Shown here: one piece after another, positions 6,966 through 15,449 of the stretch
Position numbering within the stretch: the stretch's first letter is position 1
Layout of the letters: every line of letters starts with the position of its first letter
Source: Thermoflexia bacterium
Lineage (GTDB): Bacteria > Chloroflexota > Anaerolineae > B4-G1 > DUEL01
Assembly (NCBI GenBank): GCA_011192125.1
Contig: DUEL01000001.1
Location: forward strand, 76,759-122,181
Length of the DNA stretch: 45,423 nt
Reading direction: 5' to 3'
Program-made: the position numbers and the translations under genes
Notes under the pieces: generated by a model
Databases searched by the model: none
Told to the model about the DNA's origin: nothing
Seen by the model: the letters and a program-made list of their open reading frames with translations, nothing else

Positions 6966-8510
6966 ATGCGACGGCTACGAATTGTCAGTTTGCTGACCGT
7001 AGCGTTGATCCTCGTAGGCCTCGTGATCTCGTGCAAGCCCGGCCCGACGCCTGCTGCAGAGGTCGAGCCATTGATCATCGGTACCACCGACTCGGTCACC
7101 GACCTCGACCCGGCCAACTCCTACGACTTTCATACCTGGGAGATCCATCACAACACGATGGACACTCTCTTGATCTACAAGCCGGGCACGACCGAGCTGC
7201 AGCCGGGTCTGGCGGAGAGTTACGACGTCAGCGAGGATGGTCTGGAGTACACCTTCCATCTGCGCAAGGGCCTCAAGTTCCCCGACGGCACCGATTTCAA
7301 CGCCGATGCGGTCGTCTGGTCCATCAACCGCGTGATGCGGCTGGAGGGCGACCCCAACTGGTTGGTCACCTCCTTTGTCGACCGCGTGGAGAAGGTGGAC
7401 GATTACACGGTGAAGTTCGTCCTCAAGGACGCGGTGGGCTTCTTCCCGTACCTGGTAGCGACCCAGCCCTATTCGCCCATCAGCCCCAACTGCTACCCCG
7501 AGGACGAGTTTGATCCGGACTCCACCTGCGGCGGCATCGGTCGCTACGTCATCAAGCGGTGGGAGCGGGACGTGGAGATGGAGTTGGTCGCCAACCCCGA
7601 CTACTACGGCGACCCGCCGGCCTATCCGCACATCATCGTCCGCTACTTCGCCGACTCCACCGCGATGCGGCTTGCCCTGGAGTCCGGAGAGATCGACGTG
7701 GCCTGGAAGACCCTCACGCCGTCCGACTACAAGGACTTTGCGGATAACCCGGACTACAAACTCTACGAGGGTGCTGGTCCCTATATCCGCTACATCTGTT
7801 TCAACACCTCCAAAGAGCCGTTCGACAACCCGCTGGTCCGTCAGGCCATCTCCCTGGCCATCGACCGGGATGCGATCTCCAACGTCGTCTTCCAGGGCAC
7901 GCACCAGAATCTCTACAGCATGGTCCCGATGGGGATGTTCTCCCACATCGACGCCTTCCCCGAGCGGGACGTCGAGCGGGCGAAGGCGCTCCTGGCTGAG
8001 GCCGGCTTCACCGAGGACAACCCGCTGGTGATGGACCTGTGGTGGACTCCCGACCACTATGGCCCCACCGAGGGCGACGTGGCCGCGACCCTGAAGCAGG
8101 CCCTGGAGGAGACCGGAGTCATCCAGGTCAACCTCCAGTCCGCCGAGTGGGCCACCTACACCGACTACTTCGGTCCGGGCACCATGCCGGTCTTCCTGCT
8201 GGGGTGGTACCCCGACTACCTGGATCCGGATAACTACACCTCCCCCTTCGCCGAGTGCGGCGCGTCGGACGACCTGGGTATCTTCTACTGCAACGAGGAG
8301 ATGGACAACCTGCTCAAGCAGGCCCGGTACTCCACCGACACGGCGGAGCGGGAGAATCTGTATAAGCAGATCCAAGAACTGTGGACCACCGAGGTGCCCA
8401 CCATCCCCTTCACTCAGGGGAAGTTGCTGGTGGTGACCAAGAAGAACGTCGGTGGGGTGGTCCTCGACCCGACCCTCTTCCTGCACTACTTCACGCTGAC
8501 CAAGGAGTAG
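6966..8510 (+). CDS. ABC transporter substrate-binding lipoprotein, family 5 (oligopeptide/dipeptide type)
   Basis: 514-residue extracytoplasmic solute-binding protein. The N-terminus is a lipoprotein signal ([16 protein letters not shown]...) with lipobox VISC and acylated Cys23. The family 5 fold starts near residue 35 with [13 protein letters not shown], followed by the typical [20 protein letters not shown] block. ATG 6966 has GAGGAGGAG 7 nt upstream. It is the first gene of the operon, followed by two permeases and two ATPases. The ligand is not readable; family 5 proteins bind peptides, nickel, sugars or oligosaccharides. A long palindrome after the stop may set it apart in expression from the permease genes. 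Confidence 0.95.
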   Translation: MRRLRIVSLLTVALILVGLVISCKPGPTPAAEVEPLIIGTTDSVTDLDPANSYDFHTWEIHHNTMDTLLIYKPGTTELQPGLAESYDVSEDGLEYTFHLRKGLKFPDGTDFNADAVVWSINRVMRLEGDPNWLVTSFVDRVEKVDDYTVKFVLKDAVGFFPYLVATQPYSPISPNCYPEDEFDPDSTCGGIGRYVIKRWERDVEMELVANPDYYGDPPAYPHIIVRYFADSTAMRLALESGEIDVAWKTLTPSDYKDFADNPDYKLYEGAGPYIRYICFNTSKEPFDNPLVRQAISLAIDRDAISNVVFQGTHQNLYSMVPMGMFSHIDAFPERDVERAKALLAEAGFTEDNPLVMDLWWTPDHYGPTEGDVAATLKQALEETGVIQVNLQSAEWATYTDYFGPGTMPVFLLGWYPDYLDPDNYTSPFAECGASDDLGIFYCNEEMDNLLKQARYSTDTAERENLYKQIQELWTTEVPTIPFTQGKLLVVTKKNVGGVVLDPTLFLHYFTLTKE

Positions 8511-8544
8511 GGCGGGCGCGGTCGGGCTTAGGCAGTAAGTAAAG

Positions 8545-8579
8545 TAGGTGCCTGGCACGGCCACCGTGCCAGGCACCTA
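8545..8579 (+). terminator. 35-bp perfect palindromic hairpin between binding protein and permease genes
   Basis: A 16 bp arm (TAGGTGCCTGGCACGG), a CCA loop and the exact complement. There is no T run, so it is probably not a full terminator. Its position after the binding-protein stop fits an mRNA-stabilising hairpin or partial terminator, which would let the binding protein exceed the permeases. The core GTGCCTGGCAC resembles a dispersed intergenic palindrome. Confidence 0.5.
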
Positions 8580-8599
8580 TTGACAAATGGGGAGGGATG

Positions 8600-10054
8600 A
8601 TGCGCTCACTCCGTGCATATATCATCACCCGCTTCCTCTTGACCATCCCGATGGTCCTTATCCTTCTCATCCTTGTCTTTATCCTCCTGCGGGTCATGCC
8701 GGGCGATCCCATCAAGGCGGCGATGCGGCCCGGCGTGCCGAAGGAGTATCTGGATCAGATCCGTCACGCCCAGGGGCTGGACCGTCCTATGGTGCTCAAC
8801 CTGCGGGGAAGTTGGGCCACGGTCGTCGAACCCGTGGTCGTCCTTTATGAAGAGCATACCCCCGAAAGTCCCCCGGTGATGCTGGCGTTGGAGGGGGATC
8901 GACTCTCGATCACCGACCGGTATCGGGAGGGGGGAGAGGACTGGATCCGTGTCGCCGTTGAGGAGGGGACGTCGGTCTGGGTGGAGCAAGAGAAACTCCG
9001 CTGGTTGCGGCAGGTGGAGTTCCACTTCACCATCCTGGAAGAGGGATCCCCTCCCGGAAACGTCCCCGGCGAGTGGGTTCGGGTCGAGTTCAAGAAAGGC
9101 GGTGTCGAGGGATGGGCCCCCGCTGATCAGTTCGATATCGCGGTGAACCCCTTCGACAGTCAGTTCTTCAACTATCTATGGGGGCTGATCACCCGCTTCG
9201 ACCTCGGCAAGTCCATTACCTTGCGGGGCCGTCCTGTCGCTGCCGATCTGGCCCTCAAGTTCCCCGCCACGTTGGAGCTAAGCATCTTCGGGATGCTGAT
9301 CGCCGGATTGGTGGGGGTGTTCACCGGGGCCTACGCTGCCTACAAGCGGCGCAGCGCCGCCGACTATGCACTGCGGATCTACAGCATCGTCGCCTACGCC
9401 GTCCCCATCTTCTGGCTGGGGTTGATGTTTCAGTTGATCTTCGGCGTGGCCCTGGGGTGGCTCCCCGTCGCCGATCGGGTGAGTACCCAGTTGCGACCTG
9501 ATACCATCGTCCAGGTCTATAACCTCCAAGAGGTGCTCACCGGCCCCACGGGGGAGAAGTTGATCAAGATTATCGAGTTCTTCTCCAATTTCTATATCCT
9601 GAACTGCATCGTCACCGGTCAGTGGGAGAGTCTGCTGGACGTGTTGAGGCACCTGATCCTGCCTTCGTTGACGTTAGGGTTGTACCTCTCCGGTATCTTC
9701 ACCCGCCTCACGCGGGCCAACATGCTGGATGTGCTTCAGCAGGACTTCGTGATGGCGGCCCGGGCGCGGGGGATCAAGGAGCGGGTCGTCGTCTATAAGC
9801 ACGCTCTTCAGAACGCCTTCATCCCGATCCTGACGATGTTCGGCCTCCAGTTTGCCCTGCTCCTCGCCGGGGCGGTGCTCACCGAGACCACCTTCAACTG
9901 GCCGGGGATGGGGCTGTTTCTGGTGGAGCGGATCACGGCGCGGGACTTCCCCGCCATCCAGGGCACTGTGGTCTTCTTTGCCCTGTTGGTCGCCGGGGTC
10001 AGCCTGATCGTGGACATCATCTACGCCCGTGTCGATCCACGGGTGCGGTACTGA
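8600..10054 (+). CDS. ABC transporter permease (DppB/OppB type) with an inserted extracytoplasmic SH3-like region
   Basis: 484 residues, against roughly 305-340 for the family. TM1 is near residues 8-31 and is followed by the family motif VMPGDPIKA and LDRPM. About 118 residues (69-187) then intervene before the usual WGLITRFDLGKSI block. The insertion is rich in beta-strand pattern and has two SH3b-like stretches (WIRVAVEEGTSVWVEQEKL and WVRVEFKKGGVEGWAPADQF), placing it outside the membrane. The remainder is a normal BPD_transp_1 domain with five more helices and the EAA-type loop (AARARGIKERVVVYKHALQNAFIP). A second, smaller extra loop lies near 296-345. ATG 8600 has better SD spacing than ATG 8597. 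Confidence 0.92.
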   Translation: MRSLRAYIITRFLLTIPMVLILLILVFILLRVMPGDPIKAAMRPGVPKEYLDQIRHAQGLDRPMVLNLRGSWATVVEPVVVLYEEHTPESPPVMLALEGDRLSITDRYREGGEDWIRVAVEEGTSVWVEQEKLRWLRQVEFHFTILEEGSPPGNVPGEWVRVEFKKGGVEGWAPADQFDIAVNPFDSQFFNYLWGLITRFDLGKSITLRGRPVAADLALKFPATLELSIFGMLIAGLVGVFTGAYAAYKRRSAADYALRIYSIVAYAVPIFWLGLMFQLIFGVALGWLPVADRVSTQLRPDTIVQVYNLQEVLTGPTGEKLIKIIEFFSNFYILNCIVTGQWESLLDVLRHLILPSLTLGLYLSGIFTRLTRANMLDVLQQDFVMAARARGIKERVVVYKHALQNAFIPILTMFGLQFALLLAGAVLTETTFNWPGMGLFLVERITARDFPAIQGTVVFFALLVAGVSLIVDIIYARVDPRVRY

Positions 10055-10091
10055 GCGCTGGCGGTTGGCAGTGGCCGGGGGGAGGAGTGAG

Positions 10092-10898
10092 ATGAAACGG
10101 ATATGGGTTGCTGTGGTCTGTCTTTTGTGGTTGGCCTGGCTGGCGGCGGCCTGTCTTCCTGCCGCTGGAGGCGTGGCGGAGCCTTCTCCCGCTCTCCGTC
10201 CCACGAACACGCCCTACCCACGCCCGACGCCGCGGATTCCCAACCGGGTATATTACACCAAACGGTGCTGGCCCGCCTGCCATCTTGACCCGAGTTACGT
10301 GCACGAGTCGACCACGATCACGACCGACGAGTTCGAAGAAGCGCTGGGGCCCGGGTGGGTCTGGCTCAATGAGGATCCGACCCACTGGTCGCTGGAGGAG
10401 GGTGGGGTGCTGCGCATTCTCACCCAGCCAGCCGATCCGGGTCGGCTGGAGGAGGTGCCGAACGTCCTGCGGCGGCCTGCTCCAGAGGGCCACTTCGACG
10501 CTATCGTCGAGGTGACCTTCAACCCCACCGCCGAGGGACAGGCGGCCGTGCTTTTCATCCAGACCGAGGAAGGAGATACCATCTTCCTCGTCCGGGGCTA
10601 TTGTGACGAGGCCCCTGTGTGCGTGGGCAGCGGGGTCTATTTCAGCACTACGCTGCCCGACTGTCCCCCCGCTGGCCTGCCCTTCGAGGAGGATACGGCC
10701 ACGCTGATGTTGCGGCGGTCGGGTAACTCCTACATCGGCTATGTGCTGAGCGACGGCGAGTGGGTTGAGGTGGGACGCTGTTACGAGTTGCTGACCCCGA
10801 TCCACGTCGGCCTCACCGCCGTCAACGGTGGCGATGGTCGGGATGTTGCTGAGATCCCGGTCGATTTCGATTCCTTCACCCTGGTTGAACGCCACTAA
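10092..10898 (+). CDS. Lipoprotein with a ConA-like (beta-xylosidase C-terminal/DUF1349-type) domain
   Basis: 268 residues. The signal peptide has lipobox LAAAC (Cys at about 21), then a Pro/Thr linker and a region with four Cys residues. A beta-rich domain (about 75-265) reads like the concanavalin-like C-terminal module of GH43 enzymes: WVWLNEDPTHWSLEEGGVLR, FDAIVEVTFNPTAEGQAAVL, YIGYVLSDGEWVEVG, VGLTAVNGG and FDSFTLVE. It has no catalytic glycosidase domain, so it could be a glycan-binding or scaffold partner of the importer. It sits between the two permease genes, with GGAGGAG before ATG 10092 and only short gaps on both sides. The assignment is from pattern memory; the function is inferred. 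Confidence 0.75.
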   Translation: MKRIWVAVVCLLWLAWLAAACLPAAGGVAEPSPALRPTNTPYPRPTPRIPNRVYYTKRCWPACHLDPSYVHESTTITTDEFEEALGPGWVWLNEDPTHWSLEEGGVLRILTQPADPGRLEEVPNVLRRPAPEGHFDAIVEVTFNPTAEGQAAVLFIQTEEGDTIFLVRGYCDEAPVCVGSGVYFSTTLPDCPPAGLPFEEDTATLMLRRSGNSYIGYVLSDGEWVEVGRCYELLTPIHVGLTAVNGGDGRDVAEIPVDFDSFTLVERH

Positions 10899-10912
10899 GG
10901 AGGAGTAGTTTT

Positions 10913-11800
10913 ATGGCATCCATCTCCGAAGCCCAACCCAGCCCTTTGATCCGCCTCTGGGAGAGTCGGAAGTGGTACGGGGCCGAGTGGTATATGACGG
11001 CGGTGGGGGCGTTCATCGTCCTCTTTGTCGTCGGGATGACCATTGCTTCGTTCCTGACGCCGAATCTGGCCCCCTACGATCCGGAGATGCGGGTGGCCGA
11101 TCCGTTTCTCCCGCCCTCCCCGGGTCACATCTTCGGCACGGATCAACTGGGGCGGGATATTTTCAGCCGGATCATCTACGGGGCGCAGATCGTGATGCAG
11201 GTGGCGCTCCTCTCGGCCACCTTTTCCCTGGCCGTGGGGGTGCCGCTGGGGCTGCTCTCCGGCTTTCTGGGAGGGCGGCTGGACCAGGTCCTCTCGCTCA
11301 TTATGGACAGCATCTACTCCTTCCCCGGCCTGATCCTGGCCATCGCCCTGGCGGCCCTCCTCGGGTCGGGCGTGCTGAACATCTCCATCGCCATCGCCGT
11401 CGTCTACGTCCCCATCTTCTTCCGCCTGGTCCGGGGCCAGGTGCTCTCCATCAAACAGGAACTCTACGTCGAGGCGGCCCGGAGCATCGGCGCGCCCGGG
11501 CGGGTCATCCTCTGGAAATACATCTTCCCTAACGTCATCCCCTCGGTGGTGGTCGTCTTCTCCCTTAACATTGCCGACGCCATCATCACCGAGGCCGGCC
11601 TGGCCTTCATTGGCCTGGGGGTCGATCCCTCCAAGCCGGACTGGGGATACGACATTTACCGCGGTCGATCGGAACTGGTCGGTGGCCGATGGTGGCTGGT
11701 TACGTTCCCCGGCCTGGCCATCGCCACCGTCGCGTTGGGCTTCAGCCTCTTCGGCGAGGGGCTGAGCGAGATCTTGAATCCTCGGTTGAGGGAAGTATGA
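10913..11800 (+). CDS. ABC transporter permease (DppC/OppC type)
   Basis: 295 residues, normal family length. An N-terminal helix (about 24-48) precedes the diagnostic HIFGTDQLGRDIFSRIIYG motif, then a BPD_transp_1 domain with five helices. The cytoplasmic coupling loop is visible as VEAARSIGAPGRVILWKYIFPN. It forms the translocation pore with the upstream DppB-type permease. ATG 10913 follows AAGGAGGAG. The stop overlaps the next ATPase start (ATGA), indicating translational coupling. Confidence 0.95.
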   Translation: MASISEAQPSPLIRLWESRKWYGAEWYMTAVGAFIVLFVVGMTIASFLTPNLAPYDPEMRVADPFLPPSPGHIFGTDQLGRDIFSRIIYGAQIVMQVALLSATFSLAVGVPLGLLSGFLGGRLDQVLSLIMDSIYSFPGLILAIALAALLGSGVLNISIAIAVVYVPIFFRLVRGQVLSIKQELYVEAARSIGAPGRVILWKYIFPNVIPSVVVVFSLNIADAIITEAGLAFIGLGVDPSKPDWGYDIYRGRSELVGGRWWLVTFPGLAIATVALGFSLFGEGLSEILNPRLREV

Positions 11801-12804
11801 AAGAGCCACTGGTACGGATCCGCGATCTGGTAGTCACCTACAAGACCCGGGCCGGAGAGGTTCGGGCGGTGGACGGGGTGAGCCTGGACATTTATCCCAG
11901 CGAGGTTCTGGGGCTGGTCGGCGAGTCGGGCTGTGGGAAGTCCACGCTGGGCACGGCCCTCCTCCGGCTGGTGCGACATCCGGGCCGCATCGTCGGCGGC
12001 GAGATCTGGTTCGATGGGCGGAACCTGCTGGCGCTGAGTGAAGAAGAGATGCGCCGCTTGCGGGGGGCCCACATCTCGATGATCTTCCAAGACCCGATGA
12101 CCTCCCTCAACCCGCTCCAGCGGATCAGCGACCACGTCGTCGAGACGATCCGCACCCACAAACCGGAGGTCAGCGAGGAGGAGGCGCGGAAGCAGGCGGC
12201 CGAGTTGATCGACCGGCTGGGCATCATGGCCGAGCGCCTGGACGATTATCCCCACCAGTTGAGCGGCGGGATGCGCCAGCGGGTGATGATCGGCCTGGCG
12301 TTGGCCCTCCGGGCCGACCTGATCATCGCCGACGAGCCGACGACCTCGCTGGACGTCATCGTCGAGGCGCAGTTCCTAGACCTGCTGAAGGAACTGCAGG
12401 AGGAGTTCGGCCTGACCATCTTGCTCATCACTCACAACATCGGCGTCGTGGCCCAACTGGCGGATCGGGTGGCGGTGATGTACGCGGCCAAACTGGTGGA
12501 ACTGGCCGACGTGGAGCCGCTGTTCGAGAAACCGCTCCATCCTTACACACAGGCTCTCCTGGCCTCCGTCCCCAACATCCGGCTCGAAGGGGACACGTTG
12601 AAGATCATGCACGGCTCTCCACCCGACCTGATCCACCCACCGCCGGGGTGCCGGTTCCATCCACGTTGTCCCCAGGCCTTCGATCGGTGCGCTCGGGAGG
12701 AACCGCCGCTGAAGGAGATTAGGCCGCGCCGATGGGTCGCTTGCTGGCTGTACGACACCGAACACCAAACGCAGAACCCGGAATCCGGAACCCAAGACCC
12801 GTGA
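11797..12804 (+). CDS. ABC transporter ATP-binding protein (DppD/OppD type)
   Basis: 335 residues. Walker A GESGCGKST, Q-loop (FQDPMTSLNPLQ), signature LSGGMRQRV and Walker B LIIADEPTTSLD are intact. The C-terminal oligopeptide-family segment carries PPPGCRFHPRCPQAFDRC, a cysteine-containing motif typical of this group. The ATG 11797 start overlaps the permease stop by 4 bp; an in-frame upstream start inside the permease gene was rejected. The last 17 or so residues (from YDTEHQ) are encoded by a 7-bp repeat array that runs across the stop codon, so this tail is probably repeat-derived rather than part of the fold. Confidence 0.95.
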   Translation: MKEPLVRIRDLVVTYKTRAGEVRAVDGVSLDIYPSEVLGLVGESGCGKSTLGTALLRLVRHPGRIVGGEIWFDGRNLLALSEEEMRRLRGAHISMIFQDPMTSLNPLQRISDHVVETIRTHKPEVSEEEARKQAAELIDRLGIMAERLDDYPHQLSGGMRQRVMIGLALALRADLIIADEPTTSLDVIVEAQFLDLLKELQEEFGLTILLITHNIGVVAQLADRVAVMYAAKLVELADVEPLFEKPLHPYTQALLASVPNIRLEGDTLKIMHGSPPDLIHPPPGCRFHPRCPQAFDRCAREEPPLKEIRPRRWVACWLYDTEHQTQNPESGTQDP

Positions 12805-12821
12805 TGTGTGATGCGTGATTA
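12752..12821 (+). repeat. 7-bp periodic array across the end of the DppD-type gene
   Basis: Ten successive heptamers: ACGACAC, CGAACAC, CAAACGC, AGAACCC, GGAATCC, GGAACCC, AAGACCC, GTGATGT, GTGATGC, GTGATTA. The stop codon of the ATPase gene (12802-12804) is inside the array. Confidence 0.6.
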
Positions 12822-12841
12822 ACCCCACGAGGATGACGAAA

Positions 12842-13834
12842 ATGTCGAACGCGAATCTGGTCGAGGTACGTGGCCTGAGAAAGTGGTTCCCCGTCCAGCG
12901 GAGTTTCATCGAACGGCTGGTTACCCGCCAACGGGAGTTCGTCCGCGCGGTGGACGGGGTGGACTTCGAGATCCGGCAGGGAGAGGTCTTCGGACTGGCC
13001 GGAGAGAGCGGCAGCGGGAAGACGACGACTGGTCGGCTGATCCTTCGGCTGACGGAGCCGACCGAGGGACAGATCCTCTTCCAGGGGGTGGACCTGGCCT
13101 CGCTAGGGGAGGAGGAGATGCGGCAGATGCGCCGGCATATGCAGGCGATCTTCCAGGATCCCTATGCCTCCCTCAACCCCCGGATGAAGATCGGAGACGC
13201 CATCGGCCACAGCCTGGAGATCTTCGGGATCGCCAAGGGGGAGGAGAAGCGGGAGCGGGTGTTGGAGATGATGGAACGGGTTGGGTTGACCCCTCCCTCG
13301 ATTCTCTATGAGAAGTATCCCCACCAGTTGAGCGGTGGGCAGCGGCAGCGGGCCGTCATCGCCCGCGCCCTTATCCTGCAGCCGGACCTGGTGGTGGCCG
13401 ATGAGCCCATTGCGATGGCCGACGTCTCGGTCCGGGCGCTGCTCCTGGAACTGATGCGGGAACTGAAAGAGGAGTTCAACCTCACCTACCTCTTCATCAC
13501 CCACGATCTAGCGACGGCCAAGTACATCTGCAACCGGATCGCTGTGATGTACCTGGGCAAGATTGTGGAGATGGGACCCCTTCGGAAGGTGTATCAGGCT
13601 CCTCTTCACCCTTACACCCAGGCGTTGCTGGCGGCAGTACCGGTGCCGGATCCCAAGTTCAGGCGGACGCAGCCGATGCCGAAGGGGGAGATCCCCAGCC
13701 CCATCAATCCACCCCCGGGCTGTCGCTTCCATCCCCGCTGCCCCGTCGCCGAGCCCATCTGCTCGCAGGAAGAGCCTGCGCTCGTAGAAGTCGAGCCGGA
13801 TCACCACGTTGCCTGCCACTTGGTGAAAAGATGA
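12842..13834 (+). CDS. ABC transporter ATP-binding protein (DppF/OppF type)
   Basis: 330 residues; second nucleotide-binding subunit of the importer. Walker A GESGSGKTT, Q-loop FQDPYASLNPR, signature LSGGQRQRA and the C-terminal PPPGCRFHPRCPVAEPIC motif are visible. The Walker B region reads VVADEPIAMADVSVRA: the D-loop position that is normally S/A-L-D is M-A-D here, a mild departure in the dimer-contact loop. ATG 12842 was preferred because GAGG lies 9 nt upstream; ATG 12833 and GTG 12815 are in frame but lie against or inside the repeat array. The stop overlaps the next gene (ATGA). Confidence 0.94.
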   Translation: MSNANLVEVRGLRKWFPVQRSFIERLVTRQREFVRAVDGVDFEIRQGEVFGLAGESGSGKTTTGRLILRLTEPTEGQILFQGVDLASLGEEEMRQMRRHMQAIFQDPYASLNPRMKIGDAIGHSLEIFGIAKGEEKRERVLEMMERVGLTPPSILYEKYPHQLSGGQRQRAVIARALILQPDLVVADEPIAMADVSVRALLLELMRELKEEFNLTYLFITHDLATAKYICNRIAVMYLGKIVEMGPLRKVYQAPLHPYTQALLAAVPVPDPKFRRTQPMPKGEIPSPINPPPGCRFHPRCPVAEPICSQEEPALVEVEPDHHVACHLVKR

Positions 13835-14247
13835 TCATTGAACTGGTATCGATCCTGGTGCTTACGTTCTCCCTGACCCTGATCGTCCTGGGTCTGATCA
13901 CCCTCTGGCTGGAGCGACGGCCGGGGCGGTGGCAGGGGATGGTGACGACGCTGGTGGGCCTGCTCATCGGAGCAGCATACGCCTTCCTGGGCAGCCGGTT
14001 CTCGATCGCGCTCTTCGGTCGGCTGATTGTGCAGGTCGACCTGCCTGCGTTGATGTTGACGGCAGTCACCTACACGGTGGGCGTTCTCGGAGGCGCGCTC
14101 ATCGCCCTGGCCCTCTTCCTCTGGGTCACCGGCCGGTATCGGGCCTGGGAGATCCGCCGCCGCGTGCTGGCGACCGTCCTTCTGGCGGTGTTGGTGACGA
14201 TCCTGTTGACCTTCCTGGCTATCTGGCTCAGCCGGGTTCCTGGATGA
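13831..14247 (+). CDS. Small four-helix membrane protein of unknown function
   Basis: 138 residues with four predicted hydrophobic segments: about 3-25, 36-53, 71-98 and 112-133. Between helices are short basic loops (LERRPGRWQG; TGRYRAWEIRRR). No family is recognised. The start overlaps the DppF-type stop by 4 bp and the next gene begins 10 bp after its stop, so it is translated as part of the importer operon. It might be an accessory membrane subunit, but nothing in the sequence proves a link beyond position. Confidence 0.75.
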   Translation: MIIELVSILVLTFSLTLIVLGLITLWLERRPGRWQGMVTTLVGLLIGAAYAFLGSRFSIALFGRLIVQVDLPALMLTAVTYTVGVLGGALIALALFLWVTGRYRAWEIRRRVLATVLLAVLVTILLTFLAIWLSRVPG

Positions 14248-14257
14248 GGGACGATCG

Positions 14258-14872
14258 GTGATCACCGTGGCCGAAGCGCGGAGATACTACGAAGGAGTGG
14301 GGAGCGACCACGATTTCGACCACGTCCTGCGGGTGCTGGCCCTGGCGGAGCGGATCGCGCGGGCTGAGGGGGGCGACCTGGAGGTGGTGCGGGCGGCCGC
14401 GCTGCTGCACGATCTGGGCCGCGCCGAAGAGGCGATCACCGGGCGGGACCACGCTGAGGTCGGTGCGGAGCGGGCGCGGGAGATCCTGGCAGGCCATCCT
14501 CCCGAAAAGGTCGATGCCGTGGTCCACGCCATCGCTGCCCACCGGTTCCGCGCGGGACCGGCCCCAGAGAGCCCCGAGGCGCGGGCGCTCTTCGACGCCG
14601 ACAAACTGGACGCCATCGGAGCTGTCGGTGTCGCGCGGGCCTTCGCCTACGCCGGGGTGCGGGGCCAACGGCTCTGGGCTCCGCTAGAGGTCGCTCGCGC
14701 CGAGGGGGAGCGAGCCGAACATTACACTCCCGTCCACGAGTTCGTCGTCAAACTCTCTCGCCTGAAGGACGTCTTGACGACGGAGACAGGGCGGGCTATC
14801 GCCGCGGAGCGACACGCCTTCATGGTCACTTTCTTCCAGCAACTCGAAGCGGAGGTCAAAGGGGTGAGATGA
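14258..14872 (+). CDS. HD-domain phosphohydrolase
   Basis: 204 residues. The HD fold is visible: the first metal His in SDHDFDHVLRV (about 19-29), the HD doublet in AALLHDLGRAEE (about 48-59), His in GRDHAEVG, and the distal Asp in FDADKLDAIGAVG (about 110-122). This subgroup (YedJ-like) hydrolyses phosphate mono- or diesters; the substrate is unknown. GTG 14258 has GAGGGA upstream. The stop overlaps the next ATG. Confidence 0.9.
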   Translation: MITVAEARRYYEGVGSDHDFDHVLRVLALAERIARAEGGDLEVVRAAALLHDLGRAEEAITGRDHAEVGAERAREILAGHPPEKVDAVVHAIAAHRFRAGPAPESPEARALFDADKLDAIGAVGVARAFAYAGVRGQRLWAPLEVARAEGERAEHYTPVHEFVVKLSRLKDVLTTETGRAIAAERHAFMVTFFQQLEAEVKGVR

Positions 14873-15165
14873 CCGAGCGTCGAATGCGCACCATCCTTAA
14901 GGCGGTCACTTGGCGAGCGACGGCGACGTTGATCACCGCCGGTCTGGTATACGCCTTCACCGGCAGGTTGAGTCTGGCCGCGCAGGTGGGTATTCTGGAG
15001 ATGTTGCTCAAGATCCTGGCTTACTACCTGCACGAGCGGGTATGGGGGCGCGTGTCGTGGGGACGGCCTAAGCACCCGCTGGAAGACCTGCCGGTCACCC
15101 GGGAACTGACCCCGGAGGACCGGGCGATCCTGGAGCAGCACTTGCGGGAACTGGGTTACCTATGA
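14869..15165 (+). CDS. DUF2061 membrane protein
   Basis: 98 residues matching the DUF2061 pattern: KAVTWRATATLITAGLVYAFTG then EMLLKILAYYLHERVWGRV, two membrane segments with an internal basic patch. A short soluble tail (about 63-98) follows. DUF2061 proteins often accompany sulfate-activation genes; here a TSUP-family (sulfite/organic anion) exporter lies two genes downstream, which fits that habit but does not prove it. Overlaps the HD gene by 4 bp. Confidence 0.85.
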   Translation: MTERRMRTILKAVTWRATATLITAGLVYAFTGRLSLAAQVGILEMLLKILAYYLHERVWGRVSWGRPKHPLEDLPVTRELTPEDRAILEQHLRELGYL

Positions 15166-15193
15166 GTACAGGCTTCTATAGAGGGACCGACAG

Positions 15194-15439
15194 ATGAACC
15201 GGCGGAGGTCCCGCCTCATCCGAGACATCCTTCTAGAGACGTTCCTCTACGGTCTCTTCGTCGTTGCCTACACAGCCGTCGTCCTGCGCTGGTTGGACGG
15301 ATGGCTCACCCGTCTTTTCCACAGCGATCTCATCGCCTACGCTGCGGTCGGCCTGGTGTTGATCGTAGCGCAGGGAGTGGTCCTCGATCTCCTCACCTCG
15401 TTCCTCCTCGAACGGCTTGGGCTGGGTCGGCCTCAGTAG
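15194..15439 (+). CDS. Small two-helix membrane protein, unknown
   Basis: 81 residues with two hydrophobic segments (about 14-31 and 46-70) and basic ends. GAGGGA lies at a good distance before ATG 15194. It lies 28 bp after the DUF2061 gene and 10 bp before the TSUP exporter gene, so it is probably co-transcribed. No family recognised. Confidence 0.7.
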   Translation: MNRRRSRLIRDILLETFLYGLFVVAYTAVVLRWLDGWLTRLFHSDLIAYAAVGLVLIVAQGVVLDLLTSFLLERLGLGRPQ

Positions 15440-15449
15440 GGGGTGGGGG

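Noticed and set aside
6975..8576. 533-codon minus-strand frame opposite the binding protein
   Set aside because: Shadow of the family 5 binding-protein gene caused by high-GC codon use; no motif.
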